Origin: Megamerina dolium
Lineage: Eukaryota > Arthropoda > Insecta > Diptera > Megamerinidae
Length of the DNA: 64,000 nucleotides
NCBI GenBank assembly: GCA_963854835.1
Contig: OY978526.1
Location: forward strand, 67,618,765 to 67,682,764
Direction of reading: 5' to 3'
Positions 46,345-57,456 of the stretch are shown piece by piece. Position numbers and translations under genes: made by a program. The notes beneath the pieces were generated by a model, which worked only from the letters and a program-made list of their open reading frames with translations, was not told where the DNA came from and searched no databases. Within the stretch, counting starts at the first letter, position 1. Each line of letters starts with the position of its first letter.

Positions 46345-47400
46345 GTTCATTCGAAAGAGCAAACATTCCCATAATTTATGGAACAAACTACAATCATGTG
46401 TCTGCCAGGGCTGCGTTCGCAATAGCGCATTCTATCAACCCAGCTTTTGATGACGGATTCTGGCTCCATCTCACGAGTGGCTTGCTTGATATTCACCTTA
46501 AGGGCATGAATCGTTAATGGGTTGTTTGAATAATATCGGTTCTTCACGGCAAACCCACAAAAAATAAGTCTAACGGCGTTAAACCTCAGCTTCAAGGTAA
46601 GCAATTTTCATCGCCAAAATTGCTGATAACACGATTACCGAACATGGCGCGCCATCCTGCTGAAACCTAAAATAGTCCAAGTCCATGTTTTCAATTTCGA
46701 CAAAAAAAAAAATAATTAATCATGCCTCTGTAGCGCTCACCGCTGATTGAAATGGCGTTTTTAAAGAAAAATATGCCAATGATACCATCACTCCAAAATC
46801 CGCACCAAACTGTTTTTCGAATTTTCTGATCCTTATAGCCTAGACAGACGGCAGCTTAATTCCGCATTACCGAGTTAATTCGAATTAACTCGGGCATTAA
46901 CTGCAGCTAATCCGCATAAACTCTATGAGTTAATTCTCAAAATAAAAGAGGATTAGGGCAATTTGCTATGGCAACACTGCTGAAAATTGTCTATTGTGAA
47001 TTTTTCTCTATCCATTTTAAAAAATATTAGGTGTGTTCGCTATCAAAAAACTTTCAACAATTGTTAACAGTTTTCAACATGAAAAGTGTTGGCGAGCAAA
47101 TAAATCCAGCTGTCAATTACGAACGGTGAATGTCAATTTACAAGTTTCTGATAGTTTTCAGTTCAAGTACTTCTTGTAGATTTTCTCATATCGAGAGTGA
47201 TAGATGACAGAAATTGATAGTGATAGTAATGTAAGTGGACAGACCTAATAAAACAGCAATCAGCCGTTTAGTTAATCCGCAATACTGCCGTTTGTCAGGT
47301 TTTTTTTTTGTTCCGTGGCGGTATGATACTGGCTTTTTGTCAAGATTTCCATTGGGAAAGAGTCATGAATCATGACATGATATATGATGTCGCTCTAGAG
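46345..47400 (-). mobile_element. DD41D (rosa-type) mariner relic, interrupted by MITE copy B
   Basis: The minus strand has pieces of a mariner transposase: TVWCGFWSDGIIGIFFFKNA and YFRFQQDGAPC near 46660-46810, and RYYSNNPLTIHALKVNIKQA toward the end at 46400-46540. At 47306-47370, text matching the leader of the 20481-20883 element (GGTACTGGCTGTTTGCCAAG-like) resumes on the far side of the MITE. Catalytic third block and N-terminus are lost or scrambled. Confidence 0.6.
46836..47302. mobile_element. PIF/Harbinger-like MITE, copy B (inverted, one end different)
   Basis: Reverse complement of copy A with over 90% visible identity, starting TAGCCTAGACAGACGGCAGC after TTA (46833-46835). Its other end stops at the internal TIR-like block (CTGCCGTTTGTCAGG) and lacks the outer 60 bp of copy A. 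The missing right TTA suggests an altered end. Confidence 0.7.
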
Positions 47401-47402
47401 TC

Positions 47403-48946
47403 GATTCCTGGGCAAATATGCTGATATTTGTCGATTTTCATGGGTTTTTTAGTTAATTTCGTGGTTAAACCTCCCTAAAGTGGGAAGATAGCTAATCAAT
47501 ATGCTCATTTCTATATTGGGACCCCTCTAAGAGTTAGTGTGCAAGTATAATAACTTCAGAGAAACAGTTGAGAAGAAAATCAAAACCAATGGAACTGGAT
47601 CATACCTCTCGAAGGGTGATTTTGGGTATTTGAAGGAATATTTCAACATTTCTAAATTGTTTGTGATTAATACATTTACAAAATATATATATTTGCTTAA
47701 AGTTACAGACATTTTGATCTACCCTCATATTTCATTGAAAACAAATTCTAGTTCGGTCCATTTTGATTATACGAGTATTACAATAGTGTGTAACTGCTCT
47801 ATCATATGGCATTTGATATATTATGTATTTCCGCATGAACAATTTATTTTCTCCTAACGTGCGTGGATGTGTTCAGTGTTCATGTCACTTTCATATTAGA
47901 ATTACACATGCATTTTATATTGTATTACACATGTATTTTAAATATATTAGTAGATATTATTTATGCTTAAGCACACCTGCCAGTGTGCCAGTGCATTGTC
48001 CTGATGTTTTGTATGATAACTTTATGCATTTGTGAACGTCCTGTTAGCGGTTATATGACTATGATAAAATTGTGATTGTTGATTGACGTATCGTATGCAT
48101 ACAGGAGTAAGTTAATACATATTTAGTTTGCGTTACTTACCTCCAATGGACATTATTAAATATATATATTATTTACTTTTTGTGTTGTATATAATTGGCT
48201 GTTACATGCTTTCGTTATACAATAATATAGCAGTATATACTTTGAAAAATAAATCATAATATAGCATTTAAATTTGTGCAGTTTCTATTAAAGCACACTT
48301 AGTTTAAAGGAAGCCTTTAAGAAATTAGCCAATTCTATCATAAAATTGGCATTAAGTGTATACGTATTCTCTGTGTCATTGTGCTTCTGTGAATAACTTA
48401 TGAAACTACATAATTTAATATTAAATTTATCTATGTGGTACATAAATTTTATTACAGTGAACATAGTAGTTTTGGACAAGTTTTAAAATGAGAAATATGC
48501 AAATGTTTAAACTTTCGTATATTGCACATAGATACACTTTCTGTAAAGTTGTGTTGGTGAAGCTAATAAAATATTTATTTGAATTAAGAGAGAGTCTCAC
48601 CTGTATGCTTGCGTACGTATTTGGTTTCATTAAAAATGTTTGTCCACTGATTAAATGAAAATATATTATATGTACCTATATATAGGAACGTATGGATCTA
48701 CAATACGTCATTCATATACTTCGATATTTTAATAATTTATTTTAATATTTTAAACATTTGCTGAGATCATGAAAAACAAATTTCCATGAATATGTTGACA
48801 TTTTGATTGAGTATACAAACTGTTAGTAATATATTTATATTGTAATTATAAAAAATATAAGTTTGTACATATTCATTCATGTATTTATGATATATGAGTT
48901 CATATGTACAATTATGTACATGTTGTATTCACATTCATTCAATATA
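47403..48946. other. AT-rich spacer
   Basis: No gene, TIR or LINE remnant recognised; open frames here are short and A/T-driven. Confidence 0.4.
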
Positions 48947-49068
48947 AAGCGTGATCCATTTCGAGGTTCCCTACTTTTTTAAAGAAAAAAACACAGAAAA
49001 TTCAAATTGAATGGGGAATGTTTATTATCATTTGAAAGAACATTCTTTGGCATTTATTTTTTGAAGAT

Positions 49069-49101
<33 letters not shown>

Positions 49102-49235
49102 CTTATTTTTTTTATTGAATCTTTCTTAAATACTTAGAAACTAACAATAAGTATTCAAATCTTACAAACTAAATAAAACTATGTGATATCCCCTACGTTC
49201 CATCACAATTTGGTGAGTCGCGAGATGTAGCAATT

Positions 49236-51871
49236 TTACAGCATATTCAGTGTGTCTTTTCTTTTTAATCGACGATGCCCCTTGCTCAGCAACAATTGCC
49301 TAGCAAGAGGATTCGGATGATTGTGTAATTTTTGAATGTAGCTTCTGCAGTACATTGCAACTTCCTCAGAAATTGTGGATACATTTAAATCTCGATGGAT
49401 GTTAACGTTCCTCATATACCAAGGCGCGTTTACAATAATTCGCAGACACTTGGATTGTATTCGCTGCAATTTTTCGATATTAGAGGGAGATGCGGTGCCC
49501 CAAAACTGAATACCATAAGTCCAGATTGGTTTCAGGATTGCTTTATATAATAGCACTTTGTATTCAAGATTCAACTTTGATCTTTTGTGTAACAGCCACC
49601 ATAACTGATTCATTTTAAGCTTGATCTGAGTTTTCTTTGCCTCTATGTGATTTTTCCATGTCAGCCTTCTGTCGAGGTGAATACCCAAGTACTTTGTTGA
49701 GGAACATTGTGGAACTGATTGGCCATTAATTTTAAGTGGGGGACATGTATCTAGCCTTAGCGTGAAGGTTACATGTACGCTCTTTGATTCATTGACTTTT
49801 ATACGCCATTTTGCTAGCCAGATTTCGAGAGAATCGACATGAGTCTGCAGGAGTTTAGTAGCTTCTATGGGGTTAGAGCGAGAGCACAATATTGCCGTAT
49901 CATCAGCAAAGGTCGATATGAATGTATAGTTATTGTTGGGCATATCTGAAGTGTATAAGAGATACAGTAAGGGACCCAAAACGCTTCCTTGAGGAACGCC
50001 AGCGTGAATATCCAATGGATTTGTTGTGTAATCCTTGTGATGTACGAGAAATTGTCTTTTCGTGAGGTAGCTACTAAGCAATGAGGAGACATTTGCAGGC
50101 AGTAATAGTTTGAGTTTGTAAATAATACTTTATCGAAAGCTTGAGTGATATCAAGAAAGACAGCTGAGCAATACTTTTTTTCTTCAAAAGTGTTCCTTAT
50201 CAGAGTTACAATGCGGTGGACTTGTTCTATTGTGCCGTGCTGTTTTCTAAATCCAAACTGATGTTGAGGAATCAGTTGGTTGAGATTAATAAATGGAGTT
50301 ATATTCATGACAAGTAGCTTTTCGAATACTTTAGAAAGTAGAGGCAGGAGGCTGATAGGTCTGTACGATGCAACTTTTGTAGGGTCTTTTCCTGGTTTTG
50401 CTATCATAATAATTTTTGAAGTTTTCCAGCATTTGGGATAGTGTTTAATACGAAGGATAGCATTGAAAATGTGCATCAGATGAATTACTGAAGCCGGAGG
50501 TAGCTCTTTTATCATTTTACCGGTAATTTTATCTGGACCAGGTGATTTTTTTGGGTTTAAATCTTTATAAATTGCTTTGAATATGTCCTTTTTTTTAATT
50601 TTGAGCGTTATTGAGCAAGGTTGAGAAGTTAATTTTGGTAATGAGGACTGTGAAGAAGGTGGATTGGGTGTAAACACACTTTTTAGGTGGTTTGCAAAAG
50701 CCAAACCCTTCTCACAGTTGCTTCTAGCCCAATTACCGTCACTCAAACGGATGGGGGAATCAGTGAGAATTGGCCGATTTGATTTTTTTGCTGATTTCCA
50801 CAAAGAGTAGTCTGACGCTTCACCAGGTGTTAATTTCGCTATGTGCTCTTCTAACTCTTTGTTGTTTTTATTTTTCAAGGCTTGCTTTAACTTTCGAGTG
50901 CAGTGCTGTAGCTGTGTTTTCAGATTCGGTGATCTGAATTCTTGCCATTGTCTTCGGAGTCTTCTTTTCTGTCTTACTAGCAATTCAATGTCTGCTGGTG
51001 TGTATTGGCTATATTTTGATTGCTTGCATACCTTAGTGCAGGTGGCTGAGCTGAGAGCTAATGAGAGTAGCTGGTTGAATTTTTCGAGTGCTGAGTCTAC
51101 ATCGTGTCCATTTCTTAATACAGTACTTAGAGGAAGATGGGAATTTATATATTTCTTGAATTTTAACCAGTCTATTTTCTTTCTAACGCAATTGCCTTGG
51201 GGGCTTGGTGATTTTATAGATATTACCGTGGGTGAGTGGTCAGATGATAGATCATAATTACACTCTGTGGAGATATTTTCCATCTGCAAACCTTTGGCGA
51301 CTCCAAAGTCTATGAGATCGGGTATTTTCCTCTTGTCCGTCGGCCAATATGTCGGTTGACCATTCGAAATAACATCGTAGCCATGGTTAGTGATGATTGA
51401 ACATAGTCTTCTGCCTTTTGGAGTTATTAAGCGGGAGCCCCAGTGAGTGTGTTTGGCGTTGAAATCGCCAGCAACCAAGAATTTGCTACCAAGAGTTGAG
51501 AAAAATTCTTTATATTGCTGTTCGGTAATACTGTATCTTGGGGGACAGTATATCGCAGATATTACTAGCTTAGAGATGTATTCTTCCAGACATATAGATG
51601 TTGCTTGCAAGTAGACGCTACTGAAATCTTCGAGAACATGATGTTTTATTCTGCTTTTTATCAATATGGCAGTTCCACCGCGTGCCTTACCATGCGGATG
51701 GTTTGTAGTGTACAGTTTGTAATATGGTATTTGGTAGCAATTTTTGTCAGTGAAATGGGTCTCAGATATCATCATTATGTCGATCTGGTTGGATTCAAGG
51801 AATTGAATTAGCTCCAAACGGTGCTGGCTTAAGCCGTTGGCGTTCCAGTGGCATATCTTGAGACAACTCAT
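49236..51871 (-). pseudogene. LINE ORF2 (endonuclease-reverse transcriptase), single frameshift
   Basis: Nicks the target and reverse-transcribes the element. Seen: AP-endonuclease blocks ICHWNANGL, MMISETHF, SAIYCPP, VAGDFNAKHTHWGS and SSDHSP (first 220 residues). RT blocks follow: KSPGPDKI, YRPISLLPLLSKVFEKLL, FGFRKQHGTIEQ and FLDITQAFDKV (motif A Asp). Just after that, near 50115, a deletion of roughly ten bases (a WHDGL-like codon group is missing) shifts the frame. The other frame continues KLKLLLPANVSSLLSSYLTK, VPQGSVLGPLLY, FADDTAIL (catalytic box) and KYLGIHLDRRLTW to 49236. No RNase H follows, as in Jockey elements. The ATG at 51871 overlaps the ORF1 stop as ATGA. Confidence 0.85.
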
Positions 51872-53481
51872 GGTCTGGATAGCAATGTTTGGAGTAACAT
51901 CGATTGATTTTTCATCATTTCTTGCATCATTGTTTGCATTGAGTTCATGAATTGGTTCATATTCTGAATTAATGTTTGAAGCAAATGTTCAAGAGTACTT
52001 GGCTGTTGGGTTGGCAGTGAGTGTTTCTGCTCATTATTTACGTTACTTTGTTGGTGTAGGTTTTGTTTTAACACGCTAGCGTATGAATTGGTTTGATTCT
52101 TGTTTGGGATTGCAGAGAAGAATTGTGTTGCATCAATATTTTGTCTCTTACTTGAGTTGGCTATCTGAGTTTGCTCAACTGGTTTTAGAGGTTGATTGTT
52201 AGCGGAGAAATTTAGCTTTAGGGTTGCATATACTGGGCAACCTCTATAATTTGCAGTGTGATTACCTCCACAATTGCTGCATTTTTTCATGCTAGCATCG
52301 TCTTTAGATTTTGGGCATATGTTTGATTTATGGAGATCTCCACAAATCACACAAACAGCTGGCAGGGTACAATATGTCTTAGTATGTCCATATTCTTGGC
52401 AGTTGCTGCACTGAGGAGGTCCAGTTCTCTTATGGGGTTCTTCGATTGTGATTTTGCGATGCAATAAATATCGAATTTTATATATGGGGTGTACCTCACC
52501 TTTTTTTAGGGGTTTTGTTTCAGGCTGAAGCTCAATACGATATAACGGTTGAGGTATATTGCTCTTGTTGAGAATGTTGAATACTGTTTTGGCTTGAAAC
52601 CCTTCTTCCTGAAGGGCAAGTTTGATTTCGTTAATATCAACGTTGGGTTCGACGCCTTTGAGTACAACGATTAAGCCCTTACTACTTTTTAGCTGATATG
52701 TGTAGTAATTCTTTTTTACAGCATCAAATTCCGCTATTACTTTGCGATAATGAGTTTCGCTGTAGATTTGCACTTTGGTTTCCTCAATTTGGCCTTTGCG
52801 AATAGGAACAACATGGAAATTCTTTGGTCCTATAAGACTTGTAATTCTAGAAATCAACTTATCTGAGTTGCGTTCTCTCAAGAAAATGGGTGGGGGTTTG
52901 AAATTTTTCTTGGAGATAATATTTTCGTCACTTTCATCACCTGAAAGCAGAGCGTATCTATTTTCCGAACTAATAGGGACAGTGTTCTGTTTTTGAATTT
53001 TTGTTGAATTCATTTGTTTTGAATTTTGCGGACTTCTCTTTCGCTTTACTACAGTAATGTAGCGATCAATACCAGTTTGAACAGCAACTGGTTCTTTATT
53101 AGTCATCGCACTAGTTGCTTTAACTACTGGGTCATGCACTTCAGTAGAAGTGCCGTTATTTGATTGCTTTGATGTTGTAGCTGTTGGTGTTACAGCAGGA
53201 GAAGCACATTGTACACTCCACGGTATAGAGGGAGATAGTATATCACGATAGAACAAATTATTTTTTTTGTCTGTATTTATTGTTGTTGCAAAATTTGATG
53301 AATTTTTAATATGTGCAGGCAAAAGATTTGCACTGTTACTTTCACTTGTGTAGTGTGTATCAACTGTTTTATTTGATAATGCACTTATCGCGGGGGTTTG
53401 CGCGGGTGATTGCAAATTATTGTTTACACACACATTAATAGGCGATTGCCGTTGCCGGGGAGGAGAGCGCTGAACACTCAT
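51868..53481 (-). CDS. LINE ORF1, gag-like nucleic-acid-binding protein, 537 aa
   Basis: Packages element RNA in this family. Seen: residues 1-190 are low-complexity, Ser/Asn/Thr-rich with a basic patch (VVKRKRSP, about 144-151). A conserved domain follows at about 200-350 (FHVVPIRKG, KGLIVVLKGVEPNVDINEIK, YRIELQPETKPLKKG). Then three zinc knuckles at 358-415: CSNCQEYGHTKTYC, CVICGDLHKSNIC and CSNCGGNHTANYRGC. A Gln/Met-rich C-terminus ends in FMNSMQTMMQEMMKNQ, a likely coiled-coil. Intact, normal length for a Jockey ORF1. The TGA overlaps the ORF2 start (ATGA), suggesting termination-reinitiation. Confidence 0.85.
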   Translation of the reverse strand: MSVQRSPPRQRQSPINVCVNNNLQSPAQTPAISALSNKTVDTHYTSESNSANLLPAHIKNSSNFATTINTDKKNNLFYRDILSPSIPWSVQCASPAVTPTATTSKQSNNGTSTEVHDPVVKATSAMTNKEPVAVQTGIDRYITVVKRKRSPQNSKQMNSTKIQKQNTVPISSENRYALLSGDESDENIISKKNFKPPPIFLRERNSDKLISRITSLIGPKNFHVVPIRKGQIEETKVQIYSETHYRKVIAEFDAVKKNYYTYQLKSSKGLIVVLKGVEPNVDINEIKLALQEEGFQAKTVFNILNKSNIPQPLYRIELQPETKPLKKGEVHPIYKIRYLLHRKITIEEPHKRTGPPQCSNCQEYGHTKTYCTLPAVCVICGDLHKSNICPKSKDDASMKKCSNCGGNHTANYRGCPVYATLKLNFSANNQPLKPVEQTQIANSSKRQNIDATQFFSAIPNKNQTNSYASVLKQNLHQQSNVNNEQKHSLPTQQPSTLEHLLQTLIQNMNQFMNSMQTMMQEMMKNQSMLLQTLLSRP

Positions 53482-53666
53482 ATTATAAACAAATTGTTTG
53501 CAAACGATATTATTTTATTTGTTTTTTTTTTTTTTTTTTTTTTTTCTAAAAATCAAAATAAAGACGTCCACTCTTATTGGTGACTTTCGCGAAAGATTAT
53601 GACTTTCAAATGTTGGCTGCGGCTACGTCTTAGTTGGTCCATCCGTTGAGTCTAATTTTCGATGAC

Positions 53667-54690
53667 TCATTCGAGCATTTCGACTGGTAACTGGCGATTG
53701 ACACGCGTGATGTTTTGCTCCAAAGCCTGAATCGAAGCGGGTTTGTCCGCATAAACTTTAGACTTTACATATCCCCACAGGAAAAAGTCTAACGGTGTGA
53801 TATCACACGATCTTGGTGGCCAATAGACCGGCCCAACGCGTGAAATTATCTGCTCACCGAAGTGTTCTCTCAATAAATCCATTGATTGATGCGATGTGTG
53901 GGAAGTGGCGCCGTCTTGTTGAAACCAAATGTCGCCGAGATCACGAGCTTCAATTACAGGCATCAAATAGTCGGATATCATGGCACGATAACGGTCGCCA
54001 TTGACGGTTACGTTCTCACCGGCATCATTTTTGAAGAAATATGGACCGATGATTCCACCGGCCCACAAACCACACCAAACCGTTGTTTTTTCTGAATGAA
54101 GTGGCAGCTGTTGAATCTCTTCAGGTTGCTCTTCGTCCCAAATGCGGCAATTTTGCTTGTTTACATACCCATTGAGCGATGAGGCCAGAAATGGGCCTCA
54201 TCGCTGAACAAAATTTGGCTCGAAAACGTCGGATCTTCTTGGTACTTTTCAAGAGCCCTTAGAGCGAAGCAATGTCACTTAGGAAGATCGGGCGGCTTCA
54301 GTTCTTAGAGAAGCTGTATTTTGTACGCTTTCAATTTAAGATCTCGACGTAAAATGCGCCAAGTCGTTCCATACGTCAGTTTGAGTTGCTGCAAACGGCA
54401 CCGAATCGACTCTCCACGGTCTTCGTGTATACTCTCAGCAATGGTGGCTATATTTTTTCCACTACGTGCTGGACGTGGTCTAGTCGGTCGAATATTATCC
54501 AATAATGAATGCTGGGTCTCAAGATGGGTGATGGTGTTGCGTATAGTACGCTCAGTAGGCCGATTATGTTGACCATAAGTTAAGCTAAGTGCACGGAACA
54601 CATTCCTCACAGAACGTGAATTTTCGTAATAAAGTTGAATGATTTGTAAACGTTGTTCAGAAGTAAGACTTTCCATGATGAAATGCCAAA
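53667..54690 (-). pseudogene. DD41D mariner transposase, frameshifted
   Basis: N-terminal part from the ATG at 54679: SLTSEQRLQIIQLYYENS with helix-turn-helix text to about 54310 (TIRNTITHLETQH, then RRDLKLKAYKIQLL). After shifts, one frame reads SQILFSDEAHF (first Asp), another LNGYVNKQNCRIWDEEQ, then WAGGIIGPYFFKNDAGENV. IWFQQDGATSHT holds the second Asp and CDITPLDFFLWGYVKSKVY the third, with exactly 41 residues between them (DD41D). At least two frameshifts separate these blocks, so no functional enzyme is expected. The motif spacing supports the rosa-type group. Confidence 0.75.
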
Positions 54691-54789
54691 CAATACTAAA
54701 CAAAAATAACATGACAGCATGGCACGACTCACACGTGATCTGTTAAAAAAAGGCTATTGAAAAAAGTATGTCTACTTGGATCACCCAAT

Positions 54790-55832
54790 ATTTATAAGAC
54801 TACCAATGTTATATGCTTCAACAGAAACAGATACAATTGAAGCTTCTTTTCTTTGTGCATACTACATATTGTATTTACATTCGTTAGGGAATAGTGGACG
54901 ACTTTTCTGTAAAATATTTGAGGATTGAGGGTAAGTGGCTCCAACTTGAGGTAAAAATTCTAAAATATGAGGCGAAAATCGACCAACAACCTTACAAGTG
55001 CCCAGGAGTTGTCTCTAGAAGGATAAAATGTAAGATCGACTCTCAATAGGTTTTTTTCAGTACCATTTTTCCGAAACATACTTACCATATATCTTCACTC
55101 TTTAATGAAGCTCACCTACAAACTTAATCCATAATAACGAAGACACTATTGGAGGTTCGATTTGTGTGCGAGGCTCTTAACGAATAGAGATAAGAGATAA
55201 ATGTGTTCAGAAAAATGTTGAGGAGAGTTATTGGGGTTGGCCATATATTTTAACACCCTAAACGCGCTCTTTTTTCAATATTGACTTCGAGTCAGTGCTA
55301 TTTATCCCCACCCCACTGGTATCCTCATCAATAGAGGGGTGTTGAATATCAAATTCTCATTATTAATGATCTTCATATATCGTTATCCCATAGCTATTGA
55401 ACCATATATTGAATTTAATTCATATTCGTATAATATATTGCTTCATCTCTTGTGTATATAGGCATCCAATCAGTAGACTATTTTATTTATACGTATATTG
55501 ATTATGAATGCATAACATATGAAATGAGAGCACGGCATGAAGTTAACTATCAGGTACATTGTACATTTGAGTACACAAGCGTATTGGAAATTGTGTACGA
55601 GATACGGACATCCTTACACGAGTAATTCATTGTATTTGAATTCTAAATTCACAATAATATGGTAATAACACGGCGCACTTTGAGGATTCCACTAACCCCA
55701 CATTAAGCCGCTAGTAAGCATGCCGTAAAGTTTCATTTTCTAACTTTATATGAAGGCCATTATCTGGAAATAGATTAGAATATTTACATATTTTACTTCA
55801 ACGAAGTGCAGCGAAATGTATGAGATCTCATT
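54790..55832. other. Spacer
   Basis: Nothing recognised; TATA-rich and mixed sequence. Confidence 0.4.
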
Positions 55833-56162
55833 GTGCCGTAGCGCAGTGGTTAGTGCGTTGGCCCTCTGATCTGGAGGTCGTGGTTTCAATCCGCGGCTGA
55901 ACCAAAACTTTAATATTGAAGAGATTTGTTTTTTTTCGAACAGTACCAACCTGTCGGCAAGTAATTGGCAATTCCGGCAGTAACAATTCGCTATGAAAAG
56001 GCGTCTAAAAAGAGCTCTGTGACAAAGCTCAGAAAAGTGTTCGGACGTTTGGAATCGGCTTATATAAGTAGATCCCTTTAAATACTATTAAAAAAATTAA
56101 TACGCATAACAGTAATGGAAGAGGAGCTCGGTCGATGTGCCACATATTTATTTATTTTTTTT
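55833..56162 (+). repeat. tRNA-derived SINE, copy 7
   Basis: GTGCCGTAGCGCAGTGGTTA head, GGTCGTGGTTTCAATCCGCG B box, moderately diverged body, and TGTGCCACATATTTATTT end. A short deletion lies in the region after GCTCGGTCGATG. Confidence 0.85.
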
Positions 56163-56359
56163 AAACTTTGTTTTTCGGCAAAATCCCTTGAAAATGGCAT
56201 TCCAATACAATCTATACTTCTTATTAATCTACAAAATTAAACTGAGATCACAGCAAAGAAACAATCGATTCTATGGTGGACTTCAACAGTTGGAGGACTA
56301 ATGTCTCGACTGTCTTTTATAGATTTATACAATTCTAGTGTTTATGTATGCAATATAAA

Positions 56360-56860
56360 AGCGATGGGCTGTGTCGTATACAGCACATTGAACAGCAAAC
56401 TTAATTGTATCTGAAATAATAGCCAAGTTGCTCTCTATAATGCCTGCTCCCAGGACACCTGGGTATCGTGGGCAATGAGACTTCTGACTTATCAGCAACA
56501 AAATGTTTTGAGGTTCATTTTATCAGCCCTGAGCCTGTTTTGCCACTTCCATATAAAGACAGTAAAGTTTTCTGGTGGACGAAACCTTGACTTATTTAAC
56601 ATATCTCTTGAATGGTAACGTTTTATTATGTTTTTAAATAGAGAGGTTTCTGGATATTAGTCGTGGGAGGTAACGCGCTCTGCCTAGTTTGCGTCGAGGA
56701 ATATGAGACGATGCCCCACCCTTTCGTGTCTGTACCACTTTCGGCACTTCGGTTAAAAAGCAAAACCTTTGACTCCTTGGGATCAAAGGAACTTCTTCAA
56801 TTTTGTCGAAAATCTGGTAGTTTAAATATACATTAAAATGAACATAAGGCGCAGTACAAT
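56360..56860 (+). mobile_element. R1-like LINE RNase H/C-terminal relic
   Basis: The plus strand reads PGHLGIVGNETSDLSATK (RNase H GHxGxxGNE box) near 56455 and, further on, LCLVCVEEYETMPHPF, the Cys-rich block. Several stops and a deletion lie between them. No other RNase H motif survives. Confidence 0.55.
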
Positions 56861-57335
56861 GGACGTGTAAGTGTTGTCCCTGTTTTATTGTTTTAAAAGA
56901 AGGGCTAATTTCAATGACAAATGTCTAATGAACATATAAATTCAATAAGAGCAAATTCATATTTATTATATGATCTGGATGGTCTGGATGGTGTTTTGGT
57001 CACCTCTGAATTCGCATCAACCACTTAAGCAATTGATGGGGCTGGTTTATTCCCATTCACACTCTAAGTGAGTATACAAAATTAGTAATAGAAATCTTGA
57101 TATTTAAATCACACTGATACTTCGAGTAATGTTAATCCAGTTTGTGAAGCAAAATGAAAAAGAGAAATAGAAAGTTATTTTTTAAATTTCGTTTGCTATT
57201 TGATTGCTAAACAATATAAAAAAAAAAAAAAATAATTAACAACCACAAACAAAAAGTGTGAAAATTTGTTTAGCCATTTTGTGTGATTTTATATTCCATT
57301 TTTCATTGTTTTTGTTTTATTTTTTTTTCTTTCAG
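56861..57335 (+). other. Probable intron end before the coding exon
   Basis: AT-rich, ending in a long polypyrimidine tract and CAG at 57333-57335 (TTTTTTTTTCTTTCAG). No other features. Confidence 0.5.
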
Positions 57336-57456
57336 AACTATGAAAGCCACAACGTGGCTTTGGCCTGTATTAATTTTACTCTGTGCCACAAAACTTGCAT
57401 GTACAGCACAGCGTGGAGGATATCCATTGGATTATGCGGACTCAAACATGATACAG
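57336..57456 (+). CDS. Host gene exon: signal peptide and N-terminus of a secreted protein
   Basis: Seen: a strong acceptor (T-rich tract then CAG) at 57335, a 4-base leader, ATG at 57340, and 39 codons in frame to CAG at 57454-57456. GTGAGT, a near-ideal donor, follows; the intron starts in phase 0. The peptide begins MKATTWLWPVLILLCATKLA, a textbook signal peptide with likely cleavage after Ala in the ACTA region, then a mature start QRGGYPLDYADSNM. I chose this ATG because it is the only one after the acceptor; an upstream in-frame ATG at 57283 is intronic. The gene continues beyond the window or through an exon I cannot see. I do not recognise the gene. Cys-poor, no motif. Confidence 0.65.

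Larger units (their letters stand above)
49070..53546 (-). mobile_element. Jockey-like LINE, nearly full length
   Basis: Seen on the minus strand: a short leader, ORF1 (51868-53481), ORF2 (49236-51871) and a poly(A) tail (T-run 49072-49099). A second A-run (as T, about 53521-53545) marks the 5' boundary, so insertion was probably into an A-rich site of the mariner. Both ORFs are long and conserved; the only lesion I see is one frameshift in ORF2. It is therefore a young copy. RT and gag vocabulary places it in the Jockey clade. Confidence 0.85.
48947..54788 (-). mobile_element. DD41D (rosa-type) mariner split by a Jockey-like LINE
   Basis: Outer ends are AAGCGTGATCCA at 48947 and the complement of TTGGGTGATCCA ending at 54788, both bordered by TA. 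Further inside, both show ACTTTTTT. The transposase lies at 53660-54690, and the LINE (49070-53546) sits in the mariner 3' region. Excluding the LINE, the mariner is about 1.35 kb, normal for the group. Confidence 0.65.

Noticed and set aside
53515..53546. T-run read as the poly(A) tail of another minus-strand retroposon
   Set aside because: It lies directly at the 5' boundary of the Jockey-like LINE and continues into mariner sequence; no second element body precedes it.
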